Positions 30,201 through 43,613 are shown, counted from the stretch's first letter. The stretch: 64,000 nt of DNA from Stentor roeselii (GCA_006503475.1 RSEH01000026.1:62001-126000); one strand, 5' to 3'. Notes: generated by a model not told the origin, from the letters alone. Translations and numbers: made by a program.

Positions 30201-31422
30201 CGCCTCCATCAAAAGAACACTGACTTATATTACAAGCAAGATCACAAATATTGTCTGCAATCATATATGGGTAGCAAAATTGTCCACAGTTACAAGCGCC
30301 TCCATCGTAACCACAGTCTTGATTAAAACACTCCAATTCGCAGATCGAATTTACTTTCATTTCTGGAGTACAGCCTAGAGAGCAATAACATTGATGATTA
30401 TCATATGAGCAGTTCTGTGTATTGCAGCCGTCATCACAAACAAAATTGTATAGCATTTCGGGTAAGCATGAATCTGAACAAAGATTATCCAGCCCATCAT
30501 ACCAACACTCAGGAACATAGCATTCAGGATTATAAACTCCATCACTAATCATATGATAACTACAACCTGGGGCACATGAACAGTCGCCCTTATCATAAAA
30601 GCAAGCAGAGTTATTACAAGCTGAGTCGCAGTTTAAATCTCCGAGCATACTATCTGTGCATTCAGGTGGGCAAATACAATTCCCCATATCAATTTGGCAG
30701 CTGGTAGTATTACACCCTGGATCACAGACTGAGTTAAATTGCATTTCATGAGTGCAATTAACATCACAATAACAATCATAATTATCAAAAAAACATAAAG
30801 TATTGTTACAAACTGTATCACATTTTCCATTACTCAACAAAGCTCCATTGCAACCTGGTGCACAGTCACAGTCTCCTCCATCAAAGCTGCACTCAGTGAC
30901 ATTGCAGGCAGTATTACAAATTCCATCTCCAACCATAGTCACCTTACAGAAATTAGCACATTCTTTCACTGAACAAACCATATTATCCCATCCACATTCA
31001 TAGTTAAAACATGAATTTTCGCACTTTAAGTTAGACTTCATCGTTGTAAAGCATCCTGAAGCACACTCTCCCTAATTGAGGATTACGCAGAAATTGTTAT
31101 CAAAAAGACACTCTTTAGTGTTGCATTCTAAGTCACATACCCAGTTAGAGAACATTTTTTTGGTACAGCCATCAGTGCAGTAGCCACAGTCTCCAAAGTC
31201 AAATCCACACACATTCGATCTGCACATCTTGTCACATACCCCATCAGCCGATGTTTTGGTACATCCAGACCAAGCGCATTCAACCAAGCAGTCGCCTAAG
31301 TCAAACTGGCAAGGCTCTGACATGCATTCTAGATTACAAATATTATTTCCAAGCCATTCACTTTTGCACGCAGGATTACATGAACTGACCCTGACTGGTG
31401 CTAAGAATAGGAAGAAAATCAT
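24292..31422 (-). CDS. LNR / beta-helix / multi-span membrane protein, paralogue A
   Basis: Four exons, 31422-31087, 31071-26978, 26962-26781 and 26765-24292, give 7,086 nt or 2,361 residues. A signal peptide (MIFFLFLAPVRVSSC) leads into 14 Lin12/Notch repeats up to about residue 470, each with six Cys and an Asp/Asn end such as CNVTECSFDGGDC. The ninth repeat has lost a Cys (DGVYNPEC). A region of about 1,300 residues follows, rich in Asn, Ser, Phe and repeated xxFxNN turns, which looks like a parallel beta-helix. A Cys-rich module comes at about 1,805-1,920 (CVRCAAGTYNY, CKKCPTGAKCYGG, CEKGYTGRLCQGC), as in GCC2/GCC3-type segments. About eight membrane spans and a charged tail of roughly 95 residues end it. 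Cell-surface adhesion or sensing is inferred. Unlike B and C, it lacks the intron at the LSFK/NVEF junction (29481/29482). Confidence 0.85.
26766..26780 (-). other. 15-nt intron, gene A intron 3
   Basis: Sense GTAATCCCTAAACAG. It lies within the SSIQ-NGNAS stretch; the same position carries introns in B (37338-37352) and C (46262-46276). Confidence 0.9.
26963..26977 (-). other. 15-nt intron, gene A intron 2
   Basis: Sense GTAAGGTTTAAGTAG after CEN. Same position as B (37535-37549) and C (46459-46473). In all three genes the exon between this intron and the next is exactly 182 nt. Confidence 0.9.
31072..31086 (-). other. 15-nt intron, gene A intron 1
   Basis: Sense GTAATCCTCAATTAG after FC in the third LNR repeat. 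The first exon is 336 nt in A, B and C alike. Confidence 0.92.
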
Positions 31423-31427
31423 TTATA
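31420..31427 (-). promoter_or_regulatory. TATAAATG start context, gene A
   Basis: Reads TATAAATG on the coding strand; the last three bases are the start codon. Genes B and C have the identical string. Confidence 0.4.
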
Positions 31428-34400
31428 TTTAAAAATTCAACAATTTTATCGAAAGTACAAATCAACAAGAATTTTAATAAAAAATATTTGAGTGAGTTGA
31501 GTTAAAAATCTACTTTAAGAAGGTTTATGAGACTATTGGAGACTTTTTGTCTTCTGGACATTCCATATTTTTAGAAGGTTTATTGATTTGGTATTTTTAT
31601 ATTTTGATAGAAATAGGATCAAGAGCTTATGGTTTACTTGAATATAGGATTTAGTTAAAAAGAGATTTTCAGGTTTAAATATTTGGAAATTTTGATAATT
31701 TTCAAATAGAAATCCAGGTTTTCTGGGAATTTTGATAAGAGAGTTGGTTAGGTTCGGTTTAGTTTAGGATGATTTTAAGAGTTAATGATTAGGATTCGTT
31801 TTTTTGAATATTTTGGAAATTCTTGATAAATAGGAAATCATTTTTTGTTTATACTTGGAAGTTGTAAAGTTATACTTTAAAGAGATTATTAATTTATGGT
31901 CAATGAACATTTCGAAGTTATTTTAATCAGAAGGAATATACCTTTAAGATCAATTTTGAGTGATTCATTATACTTTTCTGAAATTTATTCAAACAAATGA
32001 GGGTATACTCGTATTTGTAGTACTATTCTGAAAATTTAAATGGAACTTTATATATATAAGTTAATTAGTTTAGATATTTAATATACGCACCTAAGAATAA
32101 TTAATTATCTGGTTTTTTATGGAATTTGATACCATAGGAAAGATTGTTAAAAGATATAAAGAAATCATTTTGGATTCGTGACTATTTTAGTGATTGAACT
32201 AAACTTCAATTTATTATCATGTATCAAATGCGAAAAAGTATTTTTTGAGAGAAATAATTACACTAGCTTAAACATACTTAAATTTTTATAGACTAATTTT
32301 TTAGTAAGATTAATAAAACTAAAGTATTTACAGCCCAAAGGTTGTCAGCTTATTATTTAAGACTAAATCTTTTTGAAATTTTCCTTTCAAGTAGGAAATT
32401 TTTGTTAAAAATCATCTGATTTTTTTACTTTACAAAAAGAGAAAAAGATAATGAAACATTAAGATATCTTAAGTAATCTAATAATTAGTACATATGTAGA
32501 GATTATTCATTTATCGACTATAAAATATATCCAAACCACATAAAACACATCTAGGATTATGATAGTAAAAAGACTATATGAAAAATATTCAAGAAAATGT
32601 AAAAAAATTGACTAATTTCCCAATATACAGAGAATTTTAACAAAATTTGAAAGGTAAGTAAAAATATTTTTTTTCCAGAATTTTTGACTTGTAAGAACTT
32701 AAGATATTCATTTCCTTTCATAAAACTTATGAATTTAAAGATAAATTCCAAAACAATATAAATAATTCCAATGTTAAAAACTAATCTGCTAATCTTTCAA
32801 TCATTTTTCATGCACAAGTTATCCGAAATTTTTTAACTATTGCTGACAGTCCTGGTGCAAGTATCAAATCGGAAAGCTAATTTATTCTAGTAGAATAGAT
32901 AGACCATTCAAAGTTAAAAAATTCCTTTTATATAAATATCTTAATACTTTTAAATAAGTATTTGTGTTCCGAAAATATCCCACTAACACAAATGATTAGA
33001 ACAGCAATAATTTGAGTTTTTCATCATAAATCTAATGATCCTACCTCAATTTGGGAAATAGGATCTTTTATAAGAATGTGGCTATTTTGTCTTCATTTAA
33101 TCGCAGACTTTTAATCTTGTATGGACACAAGGAGATCAAATATGTCATAGACATTTAAATGATTTATAACAATTAGCAAAGTTGTTTACAATGTAAGCGG
33201 ATTGACACAAAAGATATTGTTTTGCTTTGCATCAACTGAAATTTAGTCATTTTAAATGAATAAGATTTAATGTAAATAGACTTTTTAAGATTGATTGATA
33301 AATTTTAAGATAATCTCGTAAACTAACTACACGAAAAGTTATCTGAAAAGACTTTCATTGAATTCATATAATTAAATAAAGTCTATATGTCATCTTAGGT
33401 CTCTTTCTGGAAAATATCTGTAATAATTCCATTTGATTAATCCTCCATATTGTAACCTTGATCACTGTTAAAGAATCAGCAAAGTATTTGAAATGGTTTA
33501 TTGTTTGATGATTATATCTTTCTTATGTTCATGTTTTTTAGATTTTAAAAGATAGTAAAAATATTATTTGGATAAATCTTTTAAAGGTGCAGATCACTCT
33601 GGAGATTTTAGAAGAAATAAAATTTGTATTGATATTCTAATCAACCAGTGATTGATCAGCTGATATATTTCACTGCATTCAAAATGCTTTCTTAGAAAAT
33701 AAGACCTTCTTGATAGTTTATGCTATATGTATCCATGCTATTAGCATTGATATGAAATAAGTTAAGTTTATATGGTATTTAATATTATCAGTTTCCTAGA
33801 TATCAATTATTCATTATCAATCAAAATCATAATAAATTACAAACAAAATTAAACTAATCAACATGCTTATTTGTTACTCTTTCGAAATAAGCCTGTGAAT
33901 TTCATAAATTATCAAAGCAATAGTTAAGCATGTGCATAATCCTCTCATAATTACGAAAGCTGATTCAAATCTCTATAATTCCATCCCTATTGATTCTTGT
34001 TTAGCCCCAACACAGCTTTGCTATAACAATTAACCTAAAAACTAAAAAAATTCTCCAAGTTATACAAAAAAGTTTATTTTTCAAAAAATCATCTTCACCA
34101 TAGAAAATATATTATTCACTATGGAATCCTATTTCATATATTATAGTAAATTATACTTTAAAATTTATAGCATCACTTACGATGTAACTATAAAATATAT
34201 TTCAATTAAACACCATAAAAAATCCAAATATTAAATAATTATTATTGAAATAGAAACTTAATAATATGAATTTTTCCCTTTCAGACTCTTTCCAAATACA
34301 CTCCTCCAAAAAGAGTCTAAAATTTAATTATTGATTAATTCACATCTTCTAAACTTAGAGTTTTTTGCTTAGAGGTAAAAGAACTTTCTATTCGGGCTGA

Positions 34401-34872
34401 ACAGGATTCCTTTAAGATGTTTAAAGTTTCAATTATTTTCTGATTTTATCAGTGCAATTCAATCCAAAATCATAACTCTTCAAGAAATTAAACTAAAGTA
34501 ATTAATTATCAATTTTACTTTGAAATCACTGAAATCGGAATCACTCATAAGTTCCAGAATTCTTTTCACATGAATTATTCTTATCCTTTTCCTTCAAAAG
34601 ACTTATTTTTCAAAATTCCATTTTTTGATTTGCATAAAGAAATTCCTTAAATTTTAATTTCGTGAGTTTCAGTCCTTTCGGTTTAATGCCTTCATAAACT
34701 CATCATAGAAAAAGATTTGCTTATATAATCCATAGATTCTTTAATATTTCTCTTATTCTGCAGATTACCAATTTATTCAAATGTCTGATACTATATTCAT
34801 CATTTCACCAATAAAAAACTCAAATATCAAACAACTCCAGAAATAAAAGAAAATCTTAAAACCCTAACTAAA
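31428..34872. other. Gene-poor AT-rich spacer between paralogues A and B
   Basis: About 3.4 kb, the longest gap in the window. No frame over about 65 codons, and none resembles the flanking genes. The 500 bp upstream of A are G/T-rich on the plus strand; the 300 bp downstream of B are A/C-rich. No decayed copy of the LNR family, no transposon ends and no tRNA could be seen by eye. It could hold a non-coding RNA or be an origin region, but nothing supports this directly. Confidence 0.5.
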
Positions 34873-37800
34873 CTACTTATTTTCTGGAAAGACTTTAATA
34901 GTCCAAGCACGCTTGATATTTTGATTTGTTGATTCTTTTGCATTTGTTATTCCACCTATTTTATCTGCTGCACTGTTTTTTATTGTGCTTCGTTCTTCAA
35001 CTGTATTCACTTTATCAGTAGTCACAGACATTTGCTTTACGTTATCAATACTACCCAAGTTATCAATTCTTATCATTTTATTAACCCAAGCAGGATTTTT
35101 TTTTTTGACGTATTCTCTGAAAAACTTGAACTTCAAGAGAAATGATGTGATATAGTATCCGAAGGTATAAAAAATCCAATATAAAAGGAATGCTGCATTG
35201 ATCGCAACTATTAAAACGAACAAGCAAAGTTTTCCTATTGAATTTAGAGTATTTGTCATGAAATATAGTCCTGAATAAATAGTCACTCCTGACACAAGTA
35301 TTGACCTAGTTTCCATTGAATTCAATTGTTCAAAATTATAAGGCTTCGACTTAATATGCAGTGTAAAAGCCAACAAAATAACCACAAAAGTAGTAAGAGC
35401 TTGAATATGAATTGAAATATTCCTTAAAAAGACCGTGCAAGATATAATCGCAATTTTTCTAAACAATATCATAAATTCCCAATAAAAGTACTTAACTTCA
35501 AACCCTTTATGCAAGAATCCAAACTTAAGTAGCTGATCAGTCATCTTCAACTTTGTCTTATTCCAAAACAAAACACAAATAATCAAAAAAGGAACAAAAA
35601 AGCACCAGAAAAAAATACTCGGAATAGCGACAGCGATCATGTAAAAGTAATGCTGGCCTTCCCAGCACTTAATATTCATGTCATCAATTAAATAAGATCC
35701 AGAGTCTTCAATGCTCATGCAGTTAAACATGGAGAAATTCATTTTTATTATTGAAGCCATGAAAAAAAAGACCTGAACTGTCATTGATCCGATTATCTTT
35801 GATTTCAAATCTGGCGTTTTTATGCATAAGGACTTTAACACCCAGAATAGGGTGGAAATAATTGAAAAGCCGATTGGTAGGAGGTTGATTAGAAGAAGTT
35901 TGGCGAAATATGGCTCGAAATTTTTTTGGAATAGGCAGTCTATTGAAAATAAACGATCAGAAGCTCCTACTGCTTGTTTTTGTCCGTCGAATAATTTTTG
36001 GACGAGATCTGGCCAGTCAAGCTTTAAAGAAATCGTCAAAGCAACTATTTGAGTATAATTTGTAAGTATCTTAAAATAAATCGAAGTTATCGACTGCTCC
36101 TTATAAGCTGCATTAATCGTAGATGCCGTTAAAATAAAAATAACAACCGCTCCGCCAGCAAAAACAAGACTAATAAAAATAATATTACTCGTCTCATCTC
36201 CACATTCCGCACATTTATTTTCTCCATCTCTAGAAAATCCTGCTTGACATCCTTGACACAACTTTCCCGAATATCCTCTTTCACACTTTCTTTTAAGATA
36301 GAAATCATTCAGGTTCTCTTCGAGACATGCAGAAGGAAGAAAGCATTCATAAAAAGTGTCACTCATGTTGTTTACTCTCCAATATCCTTCAGCAGAAACG
36401 ATATCTGGACCGCCAAAACATTTGGCGCCTTTTGGACACTTTTTACATGGGCCTCCTGCTTCGAGGCAGTAGGATGTTGGTGGACATCGAATGCATGAAT
36501 CATCTCCTTTAAGTGTCTCTCCAACAACACATTTCCTTAAAAAGAACTCCATAAACTCATTCGCTTCACCAACCCTATCAAATTCAAACCTAGTAGAAAA
36601 CGAAACATTAACCATCGAAGCAGGTCTTCCCTTGATGACAATCTGCGAGATATTAAACGTTCCTTGAAAAGCCTTAAACCTGACATTTCCATTGAAAGTA
36701 AACCTCTGACTATCCACAGCGGTAGCCATAACAATACTATTAGATTCAGTAGTAACAAGTTGACCATAATGATCAAGAGCATGTAAAATATAATAATTGC
36801 TAGAATTAGCCCCAGGGGCTAATTCATTCGAGAACTGTTGATGATGAGCCTTTTTCAATTTACAAGCAAAAGAAGCGAAGTCCGGTCCATAATCAGCTGA
36901 ATTTTCCTCAAATAAAACTGAATCAATCTCAGGTTTAACGTCGTACCATTGAATCGCCCCACCGCTTATCATTGCTGAGTTCTTCTTGAAAACGCTGAGG
37001 GAAATAGAAGAACGAGCACCTTTTAAACTTGATGAAAGGAATAAACCACCACCTTGGCCTGAAAAAAGACTTTCGTTAAAAAATGCCTGGCTTTTTGAAA
37101 ATGATGAGGATTTTATATCGGTTATTGAATTTTCTAGGTAAAGAGAACCGCCTGTTAAGGCTGAACAGGATTCAAAGGATGAGGAGGTTATTGAGATTTG
37201 ATTAAGGGTTTTGTGACTTTGGGAAAATATTGCACCTCCTTTAGTTGAACTGTGAAGGTTGGAGAAAAGGGAGGATTTTATTGAGAGGGAATTGCAGTCG
37301 GAGCATAAAATCCCTGAACCTTGATCAGCATTTCCATCTATTTACAATTTACTGAAAATCGAAGAATATCTTGTATTCATTTTCGAGTTACTACCAATAA
37401 AAAAAGCTGATCCTTCAAAATCTGAAATATTGGCATAGTTTATATCCAAAACAGTGTCTGACTGAGCAGTAATCAAAGCTCCATCATAACTCCCTAAAAA
37501 TTCCCCAAATCTAGATCTCGTAAACTTGCAATATCTAATTAAAACTTACGAATGATCACAAACCACAGCACATTTCGAAGACCCATTCAAAAAAACCGAG
37601 TCCTCAACATTCATAATCGAGTCATAAACAACAAATAGCCCACAATCATTTTTTCCAAAATAATTAAAAAATTTGCAATTTTTTAAAAAAACTTGACTAT
37701 TCGCTTCAACTTGAAAAGCAGTCCCTTTTCCATTAAAATTATCAAAAATTGTATCTTTCACAGTGAGTTCCGAATGAGAACTGACAAAAACATCAGAAAT

Positions 37801-40800
37801 CGATTTTCCTGAATTTTTTTCAAAAGTTGAATTTTTTATATTGAGACTAGTCTCGATTAAACTGATGCAACCTGAAAGTGAAGCAATGTTTGAGTTGAAC
37901 TTGGAGTTGATTATTTGGCTTTTTGTGTAGGAATAATGGGAAAAAATGCAAGATCCTTCAGAGGCTGATGATTTTTCGCAGGTTGAGTCGGTTATTGTGT
38001 AGGATGAGTTTTGGTCTATGAATAAAAAACCTCCTCTTCCAGAGGCCTTGTTGCTTGATGCGTTGATGTTGGATAGTCTTAGGATTGAGTTAAGGGAAAC
38101 TAACAGGTTTCCGTATTCTGTTGAAGTGTTGTTTAAAAATAAAGAGTTTTTGAAATCTGCATCTACTTTGTTATTCAAACACATTATTGAACAGATGGAG
38201 TTTTCGTTGTGTTTGAATATTGAACTTGTGTCTGAAAAGATTAGTTTACTTGAGGAGATGCATGAGCCTTTGTTGTATTCGAAAATATTTTTGTAGGAGA
38301 GGAATGATGAAACTCCTGGCAGACCAATATAAAAGATCAACTCACGACCTGAATTAAAAGAAAATTCACAGGATTTAATAACAAGATTCAAACCATTATC
38401 AGCTACTATCAAAGAAGTTTCGTTATCTGAGTTTCCCTCAAAGTAACTCCTCATGATCATCAGATCCCCTGAGCATATCATATTAAAAAGTAACCCTTTG
38501 TTATTCTCAAACTGAATATTTTCAATAAAACTGCCATCAACTAACTCAATTCGATCGTTGATATAAATTAAGTTTTTGTTAATATTTTCAATCATCTGAC
38601 TGTTAAAAAATTCAAACAATAATGTCGAACTTTGAGATGATGAAAGATGCAAAAACTGTTGAGATGATTTAAAGAGAATATTTTCGACTTTGAAATATGC
38701 TTCATTGTAAGGATTATGATCTATTCCTGATATTTCGTTTGAAATACTATTGATTATCTGGATATCGACTATTTCTAAATTTCTAACTTCGGTGGTTTTT
38801 ATTGCTTTTGAACATCTTAAAAATTTGGTATTTTTAAAGAGGATTTTTTCATAGTTTAACTTCATTATTTCGAATATGGCCTGAGTTTTATCAGTCACAT
38901 TGTTATCTTCAAGTTGCAGGTCTCTGAACACATAAACAGGTTGAATTTTCGGATCATTAAAATTTTTATTATTGTCTGCAAACTCAAAAGTAAGCATACT
39001 TTGCTTCTCAGATAATAAATTATTGAGGATATTACTATTCCTGAATTCAAAATATTTATTGGTGCTGATGTTCATCAATTTACAGAAGTTATTTTGAAAC
39101 TTTAGGTTTGTTAAGTTACTATAATAGGCTGAGGTAGCAAAAATCAAGCTATTGCACTCACTTGTTATTGGAAGAGTATTTAGACTAAGGTATCCATTGT
39201 TTTTATTGACCTTTGATATAATCACATCCATCATTGACAATGAGGAATTTCGATTTTTAAAAAAGTTGAGACTATCAAAGGCTAGTCTTCCAACATTCAT
39301 CAAGCTAATTATATGATTTCCAGCAATATTATAGGAAAAATTTGAATTTTTCACTAAAAAATAATTCGGAAACGAAGGATAAAGTATTCCATCCTTATTA
39401 GCAGGTTGCCATCCATAAACACATTTCTCCATCATCTGAGGCATCGAGTACCAGATGATGGATTGATTGACTTCGATATTGCTGAAGGTGTTTTTTTCAA
39501 TCAAAACATTCAAGCATTCGATTTCACTGGTGATACTTATGAGCTTATTCGCAACAATGTACGAGAAATTCGAGTTAGTGATGACAACATGCTCTGCATT
39601 CAAGTACTCCGGTCCTAAGTCAAGCATGCCACTTCTATCACCCAGTTCAATTTCAATAACACCATCATTTGAAGCCGCGAATTCAATACTAACTCTATTA
39701 ATTTCAAATCGATAAAACCCAGCAATTCGAATCATATTCGAAACCGAAAACAAATTCATCGTAAAGTTAACATCTTGAATAATTACTTCTTTAAAACATC
39801 TGATATCAATAAAGCCTCCAAGTTGATTCTCACTTATCACTTCAAACCCATTGTTGATAAAACTGACGATGCCAACTTTATAAATAAACCGACTCAGCAT
39901 GTTTCCTCCATTGCAGACTGAATCTGCAGTCTTTATGACAGCTGACTTATGAGAAACGACAATATTAGTAAAATTTACATTTTCTAGAAGAAGTTCGCCT
40001 TTAGTAATGTTGATCAATGTTTGATACTCCATCCTCATGTTCCTGAACTCGACGTTCTAATTAGATTTTACCTTAAAACTTAAACGGTTGCCGTTTAATG
40101 TGAAGAAACTGGTTCCTGAATTTGATTCACAGTATTTGTGATCTATGAACTTATCTGGAATATTTCCTCTGTCTGATAATAATTTGAAATTCTTGCGGAA
40201 GGTATATCGGCAGTAGTCCATTTCACCGAATGAGGGATTTTCATGATAAGAAGTAAAAATTGTGTTTCTGAATGTTAGAGATTTTAAGACATTAAAATAC
40301 ATTTTCATGAAAAAACTGTAGATTGGTCTCACACCAGTTGCAAAGCATCCATTAGTGTTGTTTAGTGTGCAATAGAGAGGCTCAACTATCATACTTGTAA
40401 AGTTATATTTAAGCATTTCCATTGTTTTATTCTTGAAGGTAAAGTCACCCCCTAGCATGTAAACTTTAGCATGTTCAGAGTCTTTAGTATCAATAAAGTA
40501 GTCTTTCCAAATATTTGCATTTCCATTGGTATTTCCATTACCATTTCCATTACCATTTCCATTACCATTTCCATTACCATTACCATTTCCATTACCATTT
40601 CCATTTCCATTACCATTACCATTTCCATTTCCATTAGCATTTCCATTTCCATTAGCATTTCCATTTCCATTAGCATTTCCATTAGCATTTCCATTTCCGT
40701 TGGCATTCCCATTCCCATTGGCATTTCCATTGGCATTTCCATTTCCATTGGCATTTCCATTGGCATTTCCATTCGCATTCCCATTGGCATTTCCATTCCC

Positions 40801-42300
40801 ATTGCTATTCGCATTAGAATTCGCAGCTAGAATTCTCATTAAATTTCCATTACTGGGCCGATAATAAAAAACATCCGAGCAATCCCCAAGTTCATACTGA
40901 CAGCTGAATTTATGACAATTCTGATTACAAACCAAATCTCCAACCATATTCTCAAAGCATCCAAAATCACAAAATCCGCACTGATAATAATCAAAAAAGC
41001 ATTTATTGCTACTACACTTCAAGTTACAAGTATAATCCTTCAACATCAAAGAGTTGCATCCTTCTCCACATAGACAGTCCCCGTTATCAAAGAAGCATTC
41101 AGTAATATTGCAAACAGGGTCACAAACGTTATTCCCAATCATATCAGGATAGCAAGATTGTGCACAGTTACAAAGTCCTCGATCGTACCAACAACTGGAG
41201 ATGTTGCAAGCGGGGTCGCAGATTGAATTTTCAAGCATTTCTGGACTACACCCTGGGGCGCAGAAACACTTCGAGTTGTCGAAGTTGCATGAAGAGGTGT
41301 TGCAGGGCAAGTCGCAAATACTGTTCGATAGCATTGAATGTAAACAGCCTTCTGAGCAGAGACAATCGTTTCCGTCGTAGTCGCAACTTGGAACGTTGCA
41401 TTCTACGTCGCAGGTACCGTCGTTTCTTATATATCCGGAACAGCCTGGAGCACAGTTACAGTCGTCTTTATCGTAAAAACATTCGGGGTTGTTGCATTCT
41501 GGGTTGCATATTGAGTTGCCTTGCATTTGGGATGTGCAGGATGACGGACAAATGCAATTTCCCATGTCGTATTGACAGCTGGTAGTGTTACATTCAAAGT
41601 TACATACTGAGTTAAATTGCATTGAAAATGTACATTCAGATTCACAATAGCAGTCGTAATTATCAAAGTTGCATGCGGATACATTGCACAGAGTGTCACA
41701 TTTTCCGTTTTCTAACAAGCCAAGATTACATCCTGCATTACAGTCACAGTCTCCACCATCATAGCTACATTTCTCGACATTACAAACCTGGTCACATTTT
41801 CCGTCTCCAACAGCAGAGATATCACAGAATTGACTACATTCATTTATATTGCACATCAGATTATCCCAGCCACATTCATAATTAAAGCACTCCAAGTTGC
41901 AAGCCAAATCAATTTTAATATCATCAAAGCATCCCGATGCACAAGTTCCCTAAGTAAAAAATACACAAAAGTTATTGTCAAAGTTGCATTCTTCTGTATC
42001 GCATTTCTTATTACAATTGCTATCCATAAACATCGATTCAGTACAGGCACCATTGCAAAAGCCACAGTCTCCAAAGTCAAATCCGCAGACATTCAAGTTG
42101 CAGGAACTGTCACAAACCCCGTCAGATGCTACTTTGTTACATCCAGTCCAAGCACATTGGGGAAGGCAGTCGCCTAAGTCGAAATCGCAAGGCTTTGACA
42201 TGCACTCAAGATTGCAAATTCCATTTCCTTTCCATGTGCTGAGACAAGCAGGGTTGCAAAAGTTCGCTCTTGCTGAAGAAAAAGTCAGAAAGAGAAGCAT
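34873..42300 (-). CDS. LNR / beta-helix / multi-span membrane protein, paralogue B
   Basis: Five exons, 42300-41965, 41949-40072, 40056-37550, 37534-37353 and 37337-34873, give 7,368 nt or 2,455 residues. Architecture is as in A: signal peptide (MLLFLTFSSARAN), 14 LNR repeats with all Cys kept, then, at the join to the beta-helix region, about 103 residues of Asn-Gly/Asn-Ala/Asn-Ser repeats (40513-40821) not found in A or C. The beta-helix-like stretch, the Cys-rich module (CIRCPPTSYCLEAGGPCKKC, CERGYSGKLCQGC) and eight membrane spans follow. The last part is highly similar to A (PDLKSKIIGSMTVQVFFF; FGFLHKGF; NSMETRSILVSGVTIYSGL). The tail carries WVNKMI just after the last span and AWTIKVFPENK at its end, matching AWVNKIQPE in A. 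Function is inferred only: cell-surface receptor or adhesion. Confidence 0.85.
37338..37352 (-). other. 15-nt intron, gene B intron 4
   Basis: Sense GTAAATTGTAAATAG, joining SIF-N to GNADQ; shared position with A and C. Confidence 0.9.
37535..37549 (-). other. 15-nt intron, gene B intron 3
   Basis: Sense GTAAGTTTTAATTAG after CDHS; shared position with A and C. Confidence 0.9.
40057..40071 (-). other. 15-nt intron, gene B intron 2
   Basis: Sense GTAAAATCTAATTAG between LSFK and NVEF. Present at the same place in C (48978-48992), absent in A. Confidence 0.9.
40513..40821. repeat. In-frame hexanucleotide repeat encoding Asn-Gly/Asn-Ala
   Basis: About 309 bp of six-base units, AATGGN and AATGCN in the coding sense (CCATTT/CCATTA/CCATTG families on the plus strand). 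They encode alternating Asn with Gly, Ala or Ser, about 103 residues. The part nearest the beta-helix is almost pure Asn-Gly; the part nearest the LNRs is mixed. The array sits between the last LNR and the beta-helix region. In A and C this place holds a short Trp-Ser linker. Other frames across it are open only because of the repeat. Confidence 0.92.
41950..41964 (-). other. 15-nt intron, gene B intron 1
   Basis: Sense GTATTTTTTACTTAG after FC; same place as in A and C, with a 336-nt first exon. Confidence 0.9.
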
Positions 42301-42305
42301 TTATA
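42298..42305 (-). promoter_or_regulatory. TATAAATG start context, gene B
   Basis: TATAAATG on the coding strand, including the start codon. Confidence 0.4.
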
Positions 42306-43613
42306 ACATATTTTTTTCAACAGAAACAAAATGACTCATTCGAATATTTCTTTAGAAAGTTATAAAAAGTTAAGAATTTTTAAAAGATTTGATATGAAGG
42401 ACCTCTGCTAGGATTATAAGAAGGTGAAAAGTTTTCATTGAATTTTAAGAGTTGGATTCGAGAACTTTGATTAGAAAATCTTTGATTTTAGAAGATTGAA
42501 TAATTGGAATTTGGAATTAATAGAAGTTAGACTTTGATTAAGGAAAAATGAATAGTTTTATATAGGACTAGGAATTTTTTGGATAAAATTTGGAAGAATT
42601 TTTTTAGAGGGCTTTAGGTACTTCGCTTATATAGGGTATTCTATCTTAAATAATTAAAATACATAAAATTTTAGAGGATTGTCTTAGAATATGAGATAAC
42701 TAGTTTATTTGATGATTATCCTTGAAAATTACTTAATTTGAAAGTATAATTAAATATAAGTCAATATGAGTAAAAATTTTTAAATAGTTTAACTTTTTAT
42801 TTTCCATAAAACATCACAGAGCTTGGATTTTCATAAAAAATATATATCAATAGATTAATCGAAGTGCATTTCGGTCAATTTCAAATCTGAAAAGTTCAAG
42901 GTTTACAATATTAATAAACTAGCAGATATTCAAAATTAGAAGCTAATCATTTAAGTATTAGTCTAATATTTAACATCTAGATTATCAGTTATCCCTGCTT
43001 CAAGTTAAAACTTACAAATATATTCAAAAGTCCTGAAATTTTCAAATTAATATGAATAGGTTATTAAAAGACTATAAAGATAATTAACTATATGGGATTG
43101 TCTCAGAGACATAAAATCTTATTGTTTATGAAGATAAAATTCGAAAGAGTTTTCATAAAATGATTCAAAATTTTATAGGAATTATTTAAGTTTATACATT
43201 TTTTACATTTTTGTACCTTTAATACTTAAAGTCAAATTTTCAAATACCTTTTATATCTTTCATATTCATATACACAAAAAATTTTTATCGATATCTAACA
43301 TTAAGCCTTTGTCAATTTTGGATATTTTATGATTGAATGTATTAAGAGTATTAGCATGTAATTTTAATGTTTGAAACCTTATATTTTATGAAATCATCTG
43401 ATTAATTTAACTGTAAGATAATAACTTTAGTATTTTCCAAAGTAGTTTTAATTAATACATCAAAGATAATAATTCTTTGAATTTCTTCGCAATCCTTATC
43501 AAGTATTCAGATTTAGACGACTCAACTTGTACAAAAAATTCGACAAAAAAAAAAAAATGATTTCCATGATTAACTCAATCCTTCAATATTAACCTACTTA
43601 AACTATTAACTCT
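42306..43613. other. Intergenic region between paralogues B and C
   Basis: About 1.3 kb, AT-rich. G/T- and G/A-rich on the plus strand next to the start of B; a 13-A run near 43545 before the end of C. No gene recognised. Confidence 0.5.

Noticed and set aside
32557-32751. A 64-codon minus-strand frame in the long spacer
   Set aside because: Phe/Ile/Leu-rich translation of AT-rich DNA, no match to the flanking family, no supporting context.
40471-40864. Plus-strand frames over the Asn-Gly array (Ile-Ser and Phe-Pro repeats)
   Set aside because: They are open only because a six-base repeat has no stops in those frames; the minus strand continues the LNR gene.
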